Shown here piece after piece: positions 53,688-62,957 of a stretch of 64,000 nucleotides of DNA. Position numbers and translations under genes: made by a program. This DNA comes from Bacteroidetes bacterium endosymbiont of Geopemphigus sp. (GTDB lineage Bacteria; Bacteroidota; Bacteroidia; Flavobacteriales; Blattabacteriaceae), in NCBI RefSeq assembly GCF_002904345.1, contig NZ_PEIH01000005.1:674449-738448 (forward strand). Reading direction: 5' to 3'. The notes under the pieces were generated by a model. It was not told the origin of the DNA, ran no database searches, and saw only the letters and a program-made list of their open reading frames with translations. The stretch's first letter is position 1. Every line of letters begins with the position of its first letter.

Positions 53688-53924
53688 GCAAAACTAATTT
53701 CCTTTAAAGTCAAAAAATATGTTGGGCGAATATAAGAAATTTTAATTGTAAGCTGATATAAAATAAGCTTAATCTATCCTCACTAAGTAAATTTAAGTAC
53801 TCCTTTTAATAAATAGTGTTATCAAATATATATCCTGGATAAAAAGCATAAGTAGCACGACTTCTTATCATTAGCAGATCTTTGCCTGCAATTTGCTTAT
53901 GTTTATAACTACTTAGTCATATTT

Positions 53925-54290
53925 TATAATCAGGTCGTTGAAAAACAATTTGAGAGTGTAAATCCTGGTACGATTGACTCCATTCCCTTAGTAAGGGATA
54001 AGCCTGATCGCGATCTTTAGTGCAAAACACCCGAAGTTTGTAATCTTTTTGCCTAGAATAAAAGTCCGGGCACTCATATCTTTTTTAACAGGTAAATTTT
54101 TATCCGCATGCTTTCTTTTTTCCTGAAAATCTCTTTTTTCAAAAGGGATTTTTTCTGTAAAATGGGCTATTCTTAGGAAACGATTTTCTTTTATGGTTAA
54201 TATTCATCTTGTAATGAAAAGCCAAAACATTCGTATCGGTGTCAAGCCCCCATTGACCTATTGGTGCTTAGTCGGGAGCATCTTGTGATT
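53925..54290 (-). pseudogene. Possible SPOR-domain protein remnant
   Basis: One minus-strand frame between about 54060 and 53925 reads QKDYKLRVFCTKDRDQAYPL, then LREWSQSYQDLHSQIVFQRPDYKI before a stop. The pattern of an alternating strand, a helix and a final FQRPDYK-like strand resembles the first half of a SPOR (peptidoglycan-binding) domain, as in a protein often encoded beside the act operon in Flavobacteriia. The part up to 54290 is broken sequence with no clear match. Identification is tentative. Confidence 0.35.
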
Positions 54291-54299
54291 TTAGCGAAA

Positions 54300-54440
54300 A
54301 AGTCAAAATAAAAAATATTAAATACACTATATTAATTATTAATTATTAATATTTTTGAATATATCACATGTATATCGTATATATATATTTATTATATAAA
54401 TATTATTTAGAACGATTATAAATTTAACTCAGAAACTGAG
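54300..54440. other. Extremely AT-rich stretch before the act operon
   Basis: Nearly pure A/T with runs of ATTATTAATT and a TATATATATA core. No gene fits. It may be a curved or easily melted upstream region of the act promoter, or simply neutral decay. Confidence 0.3.
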
Positions 54441-54480
54441 AACACCTCAAAAAGCACTCGTATACTTTTTTGCTTTATTC

Positions 54481-54488
54481 TACTTTTG
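54481..54488 (+). promoter_or_regulatory. Possible -7 promoter box for the act operon
   Basis: TACTTTTG fits TAnnTTTG, 51 bases before the actA ATG. No -33 TTTG is found at proper spacing. The only candidate start region before actA. Confidence 0.35.
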
Positions 54489-54539
54489 CTCCGTTAAAGC
54501 AAGGTAGGTTATTAACCACTACAATCATTTTCCCTTTAA

Positions 54540-55880
54540 ATGAAAGATTCACGAAAGGAAATACATTTATTAATCGCTCTAGGTGTCTTTTTTTCTATTG
54601 CTTTTCAAACGCTCAGGGCACAGAATAAAATTAAAGGGAATGCCGAGAACGGCGCTTCTCTTTATAAGACCAATTGTACAGCATGCCATGCCACTGACCT
54701 TACAAAAAAACTTATAGGCCCCGCTCTTTCTCGCGTCACCGAAAAAAGAAGCCGCGATTGGCTTCACAAATGGATTAAGAACAATAAAGCTTTAAGAGAA
54801 AGCGGAGATAAAGACGCCCTTGCCATTTATGAAGAGTATGGTAAGGTAGAAATGAATCTGTTTCCTCAGCTCTCCGAAACTGATATTGACGACATTCTTT
54901 CTTTTATTAAGAATCCTCCAGGACCTAAAGAGGAAAAAACTCCTTCTGAAACAAACGGTAAAAATTTACAAGATCCTTCAAGCGGAACTTATACAAAACT
55001 AATCCTAATAGGATTTGCAGTACTATCGGTTATATTGCTGTTAATTCTGATTAGAATTTACACGCTAATCCGCGTTCTCAACGCCAAAACTTTTGATGAA
55101 TACAAAGCAAGTAAGAAGAAAATATCAATAAATATCCCCGAGATTCTTGAAAAATACCGCACTCTTGGCTATTCCTTGATAGGGGCGCTATTTCTTTTAT
55201 CACTTTTCGGGCTATGGGATTTTCTGATGAATATCGATGTCAATAAAGGTTACCAGCCTAATCAGCCTATTTATTTTTCTCACAAAATCCATGCGGGAAT
55301 TAACAAAATTGATTGTCAATATTGTCATTCGAGCGCCAAATACGGAAAGGTCTCTGGAATTCCCTCAGCTAATGTTTGTATGAACTGTCACTTGATTATC
55401 AACGAGTATAAAGGGGATTATATAGAAGAGGGGAAAGACAAAGCTTTCTATACCTCTGAAATTCAGAAGATCTACAAATCTATTGGATGGGATCCAAATA
55501 CGCGTACCTACTCAGGTAAAAATGAGCCCATACGATGGACGCGTATTCATAATATGCCGGATTTCGTCTACTTTAACCATTCGCAGCATGTAATATTAGG
55601 AGAGGACGCCATTAAAAAGTCGAAAAATGTAGATGTAGTCTGCAAAGCTTGCCATGGCGAGGTACAGGAGATGGACAAAATAAAAATAGCGAATGATTTT
55701 ACTATGGGCTGGTGCGTCAGTTGTCATCGTACCATAGAGGTAGATATGAATAATAAATATTACACGGAATATTTCAACGAATTACATGAAAAACTGAAAA
55801 AACAGCATGGCAGTAAAGCTAATCCAAAGATTACCGTAGATGCTGTGGGCGGTATAGAATGTGCTAAATGTCATTATTAA
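54540..55880 (+). CDS. actA: Alternative Complex III subunit ActA, six-haem cytochrome c
   Basis: A 446-residue membrane-anchored cytochrome of the quinol:electron-acceptor oxidoreductase. An N-terminal signal ends near LRAQ. One CxxCH (46-50) lies in a monohaem domain, then two membrane helices (about 152-172 and 211-230), then five further CxxCH sites at 259, 280, 368, 392 and 441, a fused mono- plus pentahaem layout. All six haem sites are intact, and the protein needs the system II maturation factor encoded at 41782. First gene of a six-gene operon. Confidence 0.94.
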   Translation: MKDSRKEIHLLIALGVFFSIAFQTLRAQNKIKGNAENGASLYKTNCTACHATDLTKKLIGPALSRVTEKRSRDWLHKWIKNNKALRESGDKDALAIYEEYGKVEMNLFPQLSETDIDDILSFIKNPPGPKEEKTPSETNGKNLQDPSSGTYTKLILIGFAVLSVILLLILIRIYTLIRVLNAKTFDEYKASKKKISINIPEILEKYRTLGYSLIGALFLLSLFGLWDFLMNIDVNKGYQPNQPIYFSHKIHAGINKIDCQYCHSSAKYGKVSGIPSANVCMNCHLIINEYKGDYIEEGKDKAFYTSEIQKIYKSIGWDPNTRTYSGKNEPIRWTRIHNMPDFVYFNHSQHVILGEDAIKKSKNVDVVCKACHGEVQEMDKIKIANDFTMGWCVSCHRTIEVDMNNKYYTEYFNELHEKLKKQHGSKANPKITVDAVGGIECAKCHY

Positions 55881-55903
55881 TTTAAAAAATTACAGCTGAA
55901 AGC

Positions 55904-58900
55904 ATGGATTCAAAGAGAAAATACTGGAGAGGATTGCCTGAGCTGCAGAACGAGAATCTCAGAGAAGAGCTAGCGGGAAAAGAATTCCCTCAGGAGATTC
56001 CCGTGGAAGTTTTTCTCTCTAATCAGAAAAAACTTGAAGCAGAAAAAACCACACGTCGCGACTTTCTCAAATGGATGGGATTCGGGACAGCCGCGGTAGC
56101 TTTGGCTGCCTGTAAAGGACCTGTTATTCGTTCGATTCCGTATGTGGTAAAACCCGATTCAATTACACCGGGCATACCAAATTACTACGCCTCCACGATG
56201 TTCGACGGCTTCGACCTAGCGAGTGTTTTGGTTAAGACTCGCGAGGGAAGACCTATCAAAATTGAGTCTAACACCATCGCTCCATATTTTCAGAGCATCT
56301 CAGCGCGTATACAAGCTTCACTGCTTTCTCTATATGACGATGAACGCTTAAAAGGGCCTGCGATCAAGGGAAAATCGGTATCATGGGATACATTGGATGA
56401 ATATGTTACAGAACGGCTGAAAAAAGTACACGAAAGCGGTAGACAAATCGTTTTGCTTTGCTCTTCTTTTCCAAGTCCCTCAACTAAAAAATTGTTCTGG
56501 AATTTCTCACAGATCTACCCTACGGCACGCCTGGTTACTTATGATGCCTATTCTTATTCCTATGCTCTGGAAGCTACCGAGGAAATATTAGGCACAAGGG
56601 CCTTGCCTTATTATGAGCTTTCAAAAACTGAACTGATCGTCTCTTTCGATGCGGATTTCCTGGGACACTGGAGTCCTGAGAGTCTCGAGAAAGTTTACGC
56701 TAAGCGTAAGAAACCGGCTTCCGATATGCTCACACACATTCAGATAGAAAGCAATATGAGCCTTACGGGTGCCAATGCCGATACGCGTATTCCGCTGAAA
56801 CCATCACAAGTGCGTAAAATGCTAGCCGAAGTATACAAGGCACTTAACGGAGGTTCGACAAACACGAGAGCGCAAAAAATAGCCCAGGCTATTAAAGACA
56901 AGGGCTCTAAAGCGGTAGTTTTCGCCGATGGAAGTAAAGAAGCGTATGCATTGGCCTTATTGATCAATAAGCAGATCCAAAGTGGGTCACTTAAAAAAGA
57001 TCGTTTTTTGCTTGCCAAAGAAAGCGATGACAAGGCTTTTGAGAGATTCATTAAAGATCTTAAGGAAGATCATATAGGAGCGGTTTTAGTGAATGATACC
57101 AATCCTTTATATAGCTTTTCCGCGGCGGAGGAACTAAGAGAAGCATTAAAAAAAATTAAACTCACCGTCTCATTTGCCATCAAAGAGGATGAGACCTCAG
57201 AAGTGATGAAAGTATGGGCGCCTAAACACCATTGGCTAGAGAGCTGGGGAGATGCTTATCCTATTACGGGTATGTACACGCTGACGCAACCGGTCATCCA
57301 ACCTATATTTAATACCCGTCAACTGCAGGATTCTCTACTTACATGGAGCAAACCTGGAGAAGGAAATTTAAGTTTTGACAGGGAAAGCTTACTGAGTTGT
57401 TATGATAATTGTAACGGAAAAATCCCTACCTATTATGATTTTCTAAGAAGCTTCTGGGAGAGAAATATATTACCTAAAGCTAACGTTTCTTCTTTTAACA
57501 AATCTCTTTTTGATGGGTTCGTAGAAATACCGGAAAATCCGGAACTTAATACTCTCGCCATCGATGAGTCCCCCTATCTCAGGGGACTCATAAATACATC
57601 TGAAAAAAAAGATCTTGAATTAAGGCTTTATACAAAAACAGCTATAGGAGACGGGGTACAAGCCAACAATCCCTGGTTGCAGGAATTACCGGATCCTATC
57701 ACAAGAACTACCTGGGAAAACTATGTTACTCTCTCATCAGCTGATGCTAAAAATTTGGGCATTCGAAACTGGCATATCGGAGATGGAGCAATGAACGGAA
57801 ATTGTGTCAACCTTAAGATGGGTAACATAAATCTTGAAAAGATTCCTGTATATATTCAACCAGGACAAGCGTTAGGCTCAATAGGTTTGGCCTTAGGATA
57901 CGGCCGCGAAAAAGGAAAAGCGGCACTTCAAGCAAGTGGCGTCAACGCTTATAAGCTTTATAAAAATTTCAATATATTCCAGGAGGGAATTCAACTTGAA
58001 AAATCTGAAGAAATTCATAAATTTTCCTGCATTCAGCTGCAACACACCTTAGTAGGAAGAACTTCCATTGCACGAGAAACCGATCTGGAAACTTTTCTGA
58101 CTCAACCCAAGAAAGTTTGGAATGAAGAAGAAAAAATAGGAACTTATAAGGGGAAAATTCCCTCTAATAAGGTCACTCTTTGGAAAGAGAAAGACCGCAC
58201 TCAGGGTCATCACTTCAATCTTTCGGTGGATTTGAACGCTTGCACCGGATGCGGTTCTTGCATTATTGCCTGTCACGCGGAAAATAACGTTCCGGTAGTG
58301 GGCAAGGATGAAATTCGCAAATCAAGAGATATGCACTGGCTGCGTATCGATCGTTATTATTCTACCGAAGAGAGTTTTGAGAGTCTGGAAGAAAAAGGTC
58401 TTTCGCAAAAGAATATGTTTTCCGAGCCGGAGATGTACACGCATTTACTCGAACCTGAAACCAATCCACAAGTGATTTTTCAGCCGGTGATGTGTCAGCA
58501 TTGCAATAATGCACCCTGTGAAACGGTTTGTCCAGTAGCGGCTACATCACATGGCGGACAAGGTCAGAATATGATGGCTTATAATCGCTGCGTGGGAACA
58601 CGTTACTGCGCCAATAACTGTCCTTATAAGGTACGTCGCTTCAATTGGTTCAATTATGCAGAAAACGACAAATTTGATTTCTACATGAATAATGATCTGG
58701 GGCGAATGGTATTAAATCCTGATGTAGTGATCCGAAGTCGTGGCGTAATGGAAAAATGCTCTCTATGTATTCAGATGACGCAAGCCACCGTATTAAAAGC
58801 AAAAAAAGAAAGACGAAAAGTAAAAGATGAGGAATTTCAAACCGCTTGTACCAAAGCTTGTCCTACGGAAGCTTTGAGCTTTGGAGATATTAACGATCAA

Positions 58901-59017
58901 GAAAGTCAGATAACTCAAAAACTCAAAGAAGACAGAAGTTACAAACTACTAGATTTTATCGGAACTCGACCCAATGTGTTTTATCAGGTGAAAGTAAGAC
59001 ATTCGAAAAAGATTTAA
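55904..59017 (+). CDS. actB: Alternative Complex III subunit ActB, molybdopterin-oxidoreductase-like iron-sulfur protein
   Basis: A 1037-residue periplasmic subunit. It begins with a variant twin-arginine signal (RRDFLKWMGFG, arginines 51-52) and an AAC lipobox-like site. The large middle part has the molybdopterin oxidoreductase fold; in characterised complexes it binds no cofactor. The C-terminal ferredoxin-like part has CTGCGSCIIAC, CQHCNNAPCETVCP, CVGTRYCANNCPYK and CSLC...CTKACPTEAL, ligands for four clusters. It lies 23 bases after actA. All cysteine motifs are intact. Confidence 0.95.
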   Translation: MDSKRKYWRGLPELQNENLREELAGKEFPQEIPVEVFLSNQKKLEAEKTTRRDFLKWMGFGTAAVALAACKGPVIRSIPYVVKPDSITPGIPNYYASTMFDGFDLASVLVKTREGRPIKIESNTIAPYFQSISARIQASLLSLYDDERLKGPAIKGKSVSWDTLDEYVTERLKKVHESGRQIVLLCSSFPSPSTKKLFWNFSQIYPTARLVTYDAYSYSYALEATEEILGTRALPYYELSKTELIVSFDADFLGHWSPESLEKVYAKRKKPASDMLTHIQIESNMSLTGANADTRIPLKPSQVRKMLAEVYKALNGGSTNTRAQKIAQAIKDKGSKAVVFADGSKEAYALALLINKQIQSGSLKKDRFLLAKESDDKAFERFIKDLKEDHIGAVLVNDTNPLYSFSAAEELREALKKIKLTVSFAIKEDETSEVMKVWAPKHHWLESWGDAYPITGMYTLTQPVIQPIFNTRQLQDSLLTWSKPGEGNLSFDRESLLSCYDNCNGKIPTYYDFLRSFWERNILPKANVSSFNKSLFDGFVEIPENPELNTLAIDESPYLRGLINTSEKKDLELRLYTKTAIGDGVQANNPWLQELPDPITRTTWENYVTLSSADAKNLGIRNWHIGDGAMNGNCVNLKMGNINLEKIPVYIQPGQALGSIGLALGYGREKGKAALQASGVNAYKLYKNFNIFQEGIQLEKSEEIHKFSCIQLQHTLVGRTSIARETDLETFLTQPKKVWNEEEKIGTYKGKIPSNKVTLWKEKDRTQGHHFNLSVDLNACTGCGSCIIACHAENNVPVVGKDEIRKSRDMHWLRIDRYYSTEESFESLEEKGLSQKNMFSEPEMYTHLLEPETNPQVIFQPVMCQHCNNAPCETVCPVAATSHGGQGQNMMAYNRCVGTRYCANNCPYKVRRFNWFNYAENDKFDFYMNNDLGRMVLNPDVVIRSRGVMEKCSLCIQMTQATVLKAKKERRKVKDEEFQTACTKACPTEALSFGDINDQESQITQKLKEDRSYKLLDFIGTRPNVFYQVKVRHSKKI

Positions 59018-59041
59018 TTCAAGCCACTATAACTAAGAACT

Positions 59042-60442
59042 ATGTCAGGTCATTACGAATCCCCCATAAGAGAGCCTCTGATTTTAGGAAACAAAACCTA
59101 TCATGACATCACACAAGACGTTGCGCGTCCTATAGAGAGCAAGGCCGGAAAACTCTGGTGGATCACTTTTGGGACGGCGCTTATGGCGCTCGTCTGGGGT
59201 ATGGGTTGCATTCTTTATACCATAGGAACAGGTATCGGCGTGTGGGGATTGAATCGCACCGTCAACTGGGCATGGGATATTACCAATTTTGTCTGGTGGG
59301 TAGGTATCGGGCACGCCGGAACTTTGATCTCGGCTGTACTTTTGCTATTTCGTCAAAAATGGCGCCTTTCCATCAACCGCTCAGCAGAGGCTATGACGAT
59401 CTTTGCCGTGGTGCAAGCCGGTCTGTTTCCAATCATTCATATGGGACGTCCCTGGGATGCTTATTGGGTATTACCTATTCCTAACCAATTTGGAACGCTC
59501 TGGCCTAACTTTAATTCCCCTTTGCTTTGGGATGTTTTCGCTATCAGCACTTATTTTTCGGTGTCAACTGTATTTTGGTTTATGGGACTGATTCCGGACT
59601 TCGCGATGATTCGCGACCGCGTCACCAAGCCCATTCAAAAAAAGATTTACAGTATACTGAGTTTTGGTTGGGGTGGTAAGGCCAAACACTGGCAGCGCTT
59701 TGAAGAATTGTCCCTAGTACTTGCAGGCCTGTGTACTCCTCTGGTATTTTCAGTACATACCATCGTTTCTTTTGACTTCGCCACCTCTGTTATCAAAGGT
59801 TGGCACAGCACGGTTTTTCCTCCTTATTTCGTAGCGGGAGCGATTTTCTCAGGCTTCGCGATGGTGCAAACCCTTTTAGGTGTAGCGCGTAAAGTATTGC
59901 ACTTAGAAGATTATATCACCCAAAAGCATATAGAGTACATGAACATCGTGATCGTTGTTACCGGTGGAATGGTAGCGGTAGCCTATATCACAGAGTTTAT
60001 TCTGGCCTGGTATTCGGGAAGTCCTTTTGAGGATTTTACCTATTTTTCTCCCGGCGCGGCCACAGGACCATTCTGGTGGGCTTTCTGGGCATTGATCATC
60101 TGCAATGTTTTGCTGCCCCAAGCATTATGGTTCAAATGCGTGCGCCGGAGTTTTTTTTGGTCATATGTAATTTCGATTTTCATCAATATAGGCATGTGGT
60201 TTGAGCGTTTTGACATCATTGTTTTGAATCTTAGTCATGATTATCTTCCATCTACTTGGACGGGATTTTTACCGTCTTTTGTGGATATCGGAATTTTTAT
60301 CGGTACCAACGGTTTTTTCTTTGTGTTGTATCTTCTTTATGCAAGGACTTTCCCAGTGATCGCACAAGCAGAATTAAAAACCATCATGAAATCATCGAGC
60401 GAGAAATATAAAAAAATGAGAGATGAGCAAGGGAACCACTAA
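59042..60442 (+). CDS. actC: Alternative Complex III subunit ActC, NrfD-like membrane quinol-binding subunit
   Basis: A 466-residue polytopic membrane protein with roughly ten hydrophobic segments. It begins with a short cytoplasmic N-terminus (PIREPLILGNKTYHDIT), then WWITFGTALMALVWGMG. Family marks include VWWVGIGHAGTLISA, HMGRPWDAYW and FFVLYLLYARTFPVI near the end. ActC is one of the two NrfD-type subunits thought to bind quinol and carry proton paths. Its last 20 bases overlap the start of actD. Confidence 0.94.
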   Translation: MSGHYESPIREPLILGNKTYHDITQDVARPIESKAGKLWWITFGTALMALVWGMGCILYTIGTGIGVWGLNRTVNWAWDITNFVWWVGIGHAGTLISAVLLLFRQKWRLSINRSAEAMTIFAVVQAGLFPIIHMGRPWDAYWVLPIPNQFGTLWPNFNSPLLWDVFAISTYFSVSTVFWFMGLIPDFAMIRDRVTKPIQKKIYSILSFGWGGKAKHWQRFEELSLVLAGLCTPLVFSVHTIVSFDFATSVIKGWHSTVFPPYFVAGAIFSGFAMVQTLLGVARKVLHLEDYITQKHIEYMNIVIVVTGGMVAVAYITEFILAWYSGSPFEDFTYFSPGAATGPFWWAFWALIICNVLLPQALWFKCVRRSFFWSYVISIFINIGMWFERFDIIVLNLSHDYLPSTWTGFLPSFVDIGIFIGTNGFFFVLYLLYARTFPVIAQAELKTIMKSSSEKYKKMRDEQGNH

Positions 60443-60962
60443 AATTGTCTACGGACTCTACGATGATGATGATCTTACGATACAGAGCATCAAGTCTTTG
60501 CGAAAAAAAGGTGTACAAATTCATGAGGTATATACTCCCTTTCCCGTACATGGAATAGATAAGGAACTTGGCCTGAAAAAAACTCGAATATCTGATTTAT
60601 CTTTTGTGTATGGACTTTTTGGAACTACTCTTGCCTGCGTGCTTACTTGGTATACCATGATTCATGACTGGCCTCAAGATATTGGGGGAAAACCCGCATA
60701 TGCCTGGTATATGAATTTGCCAGCTTTCATTCCCATTATATTTGAGCTGACGGTATTCTGCGCAGCGCATTTCATGTGCATCACATATTTAATACGCTGC
60801 AGACTTTTCCCCGGCGCTCCACCACAGAATCCAGATCCAAGAACTACTGATGATAAATTTTTAATAGAACTTCACACTTCCGTAACAGAGGTAGATGAAT
60901 TGGTAAGTGAGTTTAAAGAAAGCGGAGCGATAGAGATCACCGTAAAAGAGTTAGCCTCATGA
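60423..60962 (+). CDS. actD: Alternative Complex III subunit ActD (DUF3341)
   Basis: A 179-residue protein: a cytoplasmic alpha/beta domain (KIVYGLYDDDDLTIQSIKSL, then HEVYTPFPVHGID), two membrane helices (about 60-85 and 95-120, with the conserved KPAYAWYMNLPAFIPIIFEL region), and a cytoplasmic tail with DDKFLIEL. It overlaps actC by 20 bases and actE by 4. In known complexes ActD packs against ActC; it has no cofactor. Confidence 0.93.
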   Translation: MSKGTTKIVYGLYDDDDLTIQSIKSLRKKGVQIHEVYTPFPVHGIDKELGLKKTRISDLSFVYGLFGTTLACVLTWYTMIHDWPQDIGGKPAYAWYMNLPAFIPIIFELTVFCAAHFMCITYLIRCRLFPGAPPQNPDPRTTDDKFLIELHTSVTEVDELVSEFKESGAIEITVKELAS

Positions 60963-61561
60963 AAAAAACACCAAGTCTATACAAAGGTTTTTTAATTCTT
61001 CTCTCGTCGGGATATATCCTACAGAATTGCTCAAGCAAATCCGATCCTAAGAGAGTCTATATGCCTGATATATATTACTCAAAGGCTTATGAACCTTATG
61101 CCGATCCTGTAAGTCCTTACAGAGAAGAAGACAATAGAGTGCTTTTATTTAAAAATGGCACTACATCTTTACTTCCGGTAATCGGAACGGTAGCTCGAAC
61201 CGAAGATGACAGTCTTCCCTATACCCTTCCCGACTCTAATGAAGGTTATGAAGCTTCGTTAAAAATTTTGACTTCACCTCTGGATTTAAATCAAAAAACG
61301 GAAAATCTTGAAAGAGGTAAGGCTATATATCAGATGAATTGCGCTATATGTCATGGTGATATAGGCGATGGACAAGGAGAATTGGTAAAAAATGAAAAGA
61401 TTTTAGGAGTGCCTAATTATAAGGATCGCGACATCACTATAGGAAGTATTTATTATGTAATTATGTACGGAAGAAATAATATGGGCTCTTACGCCTCGCA
61501 GCTTACGCCGGCAGATCGCTGGAAAATAGCTGAATATGTCATGCAATTAAAAAAACAATAA
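60959..61561 (+). CDS. actE: Alternative Complex III subunit ActE, monohaem cytochrome c lipoprotein
   Basis: A 200-residue lipoprotein with lipobox YILQNC (C24), the conserved YMPDIYYSKAYEPYADP segment, and one CxxCH haem site at 128-132 in NCAICHGDIGDGQG. A distal methionine candidate is in RNNMGSYASQL. ActE passes electrons out from ActA and ActB. Its start overlaps actD by 4 bases (ATGA), and actF follows after 19 bases. Confidence 0.94.
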   Translation: MKKTPSLYKGFLILLSSGYILQNCSSKSDPKRVYMPDIYYSKAYEPYADPVSPYREEDNRVLLFKNGTTSLLPVIGTVARTEDDSLPYTLPDSNEGYEASLKILTSPLDLNQKTENLERGKAIYQMNCAICHGDIGDGQGELVKNEKILGVPNYKDRDITIGSIYYVIMYGRNNMGSYASQLTPADRWKIAEYVMQLKKQ

Positions 61562-61580
61562 TTTCAGAAAGATCGCTACC

Positions 61581-62906
61581 ATGTACCAACACAGCCACCC
61601 ATTAAAAAAAAATTCCTTTACTCTAATGATTATTGGCATTATCATTATGGCTTTCGGATTTTACCAAGGTTTTTCAATGAATAAAGAAAAAATTCTTGAC
61701 TTTGTGCAAACGCATCCCGAGAGATTTGATAATGAATCGATTGAAAATTTCAATAAGAAAGAATTAAAAACACTTGAAGCTGAACATATACACCATCTGC
61801 TAGAGCAGACACATAATCGTCCCTGGTCGGCGCTTTACATGGCAGCCTTTTATTTTACGGGTATCTCCTTGGGCGCGCTATTTTTTTTAGGTATTCAACA
61901 TGCGGCGCAATCAGGTTGGTCCATAGTAGTAAGTCGTATCATGGAGGGTATAGCTTCCTTTATCCCCTATGGAGGAGCGCTTATACTATTAATATTAATA
62001 TTCAACGGTATGGGCGTAGTACATATGTTTCATTGGATGGATCCTTCTCTGTCTGATCCAGAGTCATCAAATTATGATGAATTAATCGCTAACAAACGAC
62101 CTTTCTTAAATATTCCCTTCTATATTCTGCGAAGTATTATTTATATAGCAGGCTGGACTTTTTTTATGTGCTGGCTGAAACGACTTTCAAAGAAGTTAGA
62201 TAAGACGCTTAGTTTGAAAGATCATAATAAATTACACGATGTAAGCGTTGTCTTCATATCTTTTTTCGGTGTGAGCTCCATGATAATGGGTTGGGACTGG
62301 ATCATGTCTTTGGATCCTCATTGGCTTAGTACTTTATTTGGCTGGTATGTTTTGGGGTCTTATTGGGTATCAGGAATCACTGTAATTACCTTAGTAGCTC
62401 TCTATCTTAAAAGTCGCGGATACCTCCCCTTCTTTAATGACAATCATCTACACGATCTCGCCAAATATATGTTTGCTACCAGTCTTTTATGGACTTATTT
62501 ATGGTTTGCGCAATTTTTGCTTTACTGGTATGGAAATATTCCTGAGGAAGTGGCTTATTTCATGCACCGTGCAGGTCAATACAATTATATTCACTTTTTA
62601 ATGCTCATTCCTAATTTTCTGCTTCCGCTATTGGGACTTATTAGTAGCAGTGCAAAAAGAAAACCTAAGATCATCATTACCTTCGGTTGCATCATTCTTA
62701 TTGGGCATATTATCGATATGTATAATATGATTATGCCAGGTAGTGTAGGAGGTTTTTACGGTTTTGGCGCGGCGGAGATCGGTAGTCTATTTTTTGTGAG
62801 CGGAGGTTTTTTATTCATCGTATTCCGAGCGCTTAGCCAAATGGAGTTGGCTCCAAGAGGAAATCAACTTTTCCACGAGAGCGAAGTCTATGAATACCCC
62901 TTCTGA
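61581..62906 (+). CDS. actF: Alternative Complex III subunit ActF, second NrfD-like membrane subunit
   Basis: A 441-residue membrane protein with about ten hydrophobic segments, related to ActC. Marks are FYFTGISLGALFFLGIQHA, RPFLNIPFYILRSI, GWDWIMSLDPHWLSTLFGWY and MLIPNFLLPL. It probably forms the second proton/quinol half of the membrane module. It is the last intact gene of the operon. In many Flavobacteriia cytochrome oxidase genes follow here; instead a broken uvrA begins 51 bases later. Confidence 0.93.
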   Translation: MYQHSHPLKKNSFTLMIIGIIIMAFGFYQGFSMNKEKILDFVQTHPERFDNESIENFNKKELKTLEAEHIHHLLEQTHNRPWSALYMAAFYFTGISLGALFFLGIQHAAQSGWSIVVSRIMEGIASFIPYGGALILLILIFNGMGVVHMFHWMDPSLSDPESSNYDELIANKRPFLNIPFYILRSIIYIAGWTFFMCWLKRLSKKLDKTLSLKDHNKLHDVSVVFISFFGVSSMIMGWDWIMSLDPHWLSTLFGWYVLGSYWVSGITVITLVALYLKSRGYLPFFNDNHLHDLAKYMFATSLLWTYLWFAQFLLYWYGNIPEEVAYFMHRAGQYNYIHFLMLIPNFLLPLLGLISSSAKRKPKIIITFGCIILIGHIIDMYNMIMPGSVGGFYGFGAAEIGSLFFVSGGFLFIVFRALSQMELAPRGNQLFHESEVYEYPF

Positions 62907-62957
62907 TCTGAAAATTTTTAACAGACAATCTTTACATTTACTACACAGGTTTATTGT

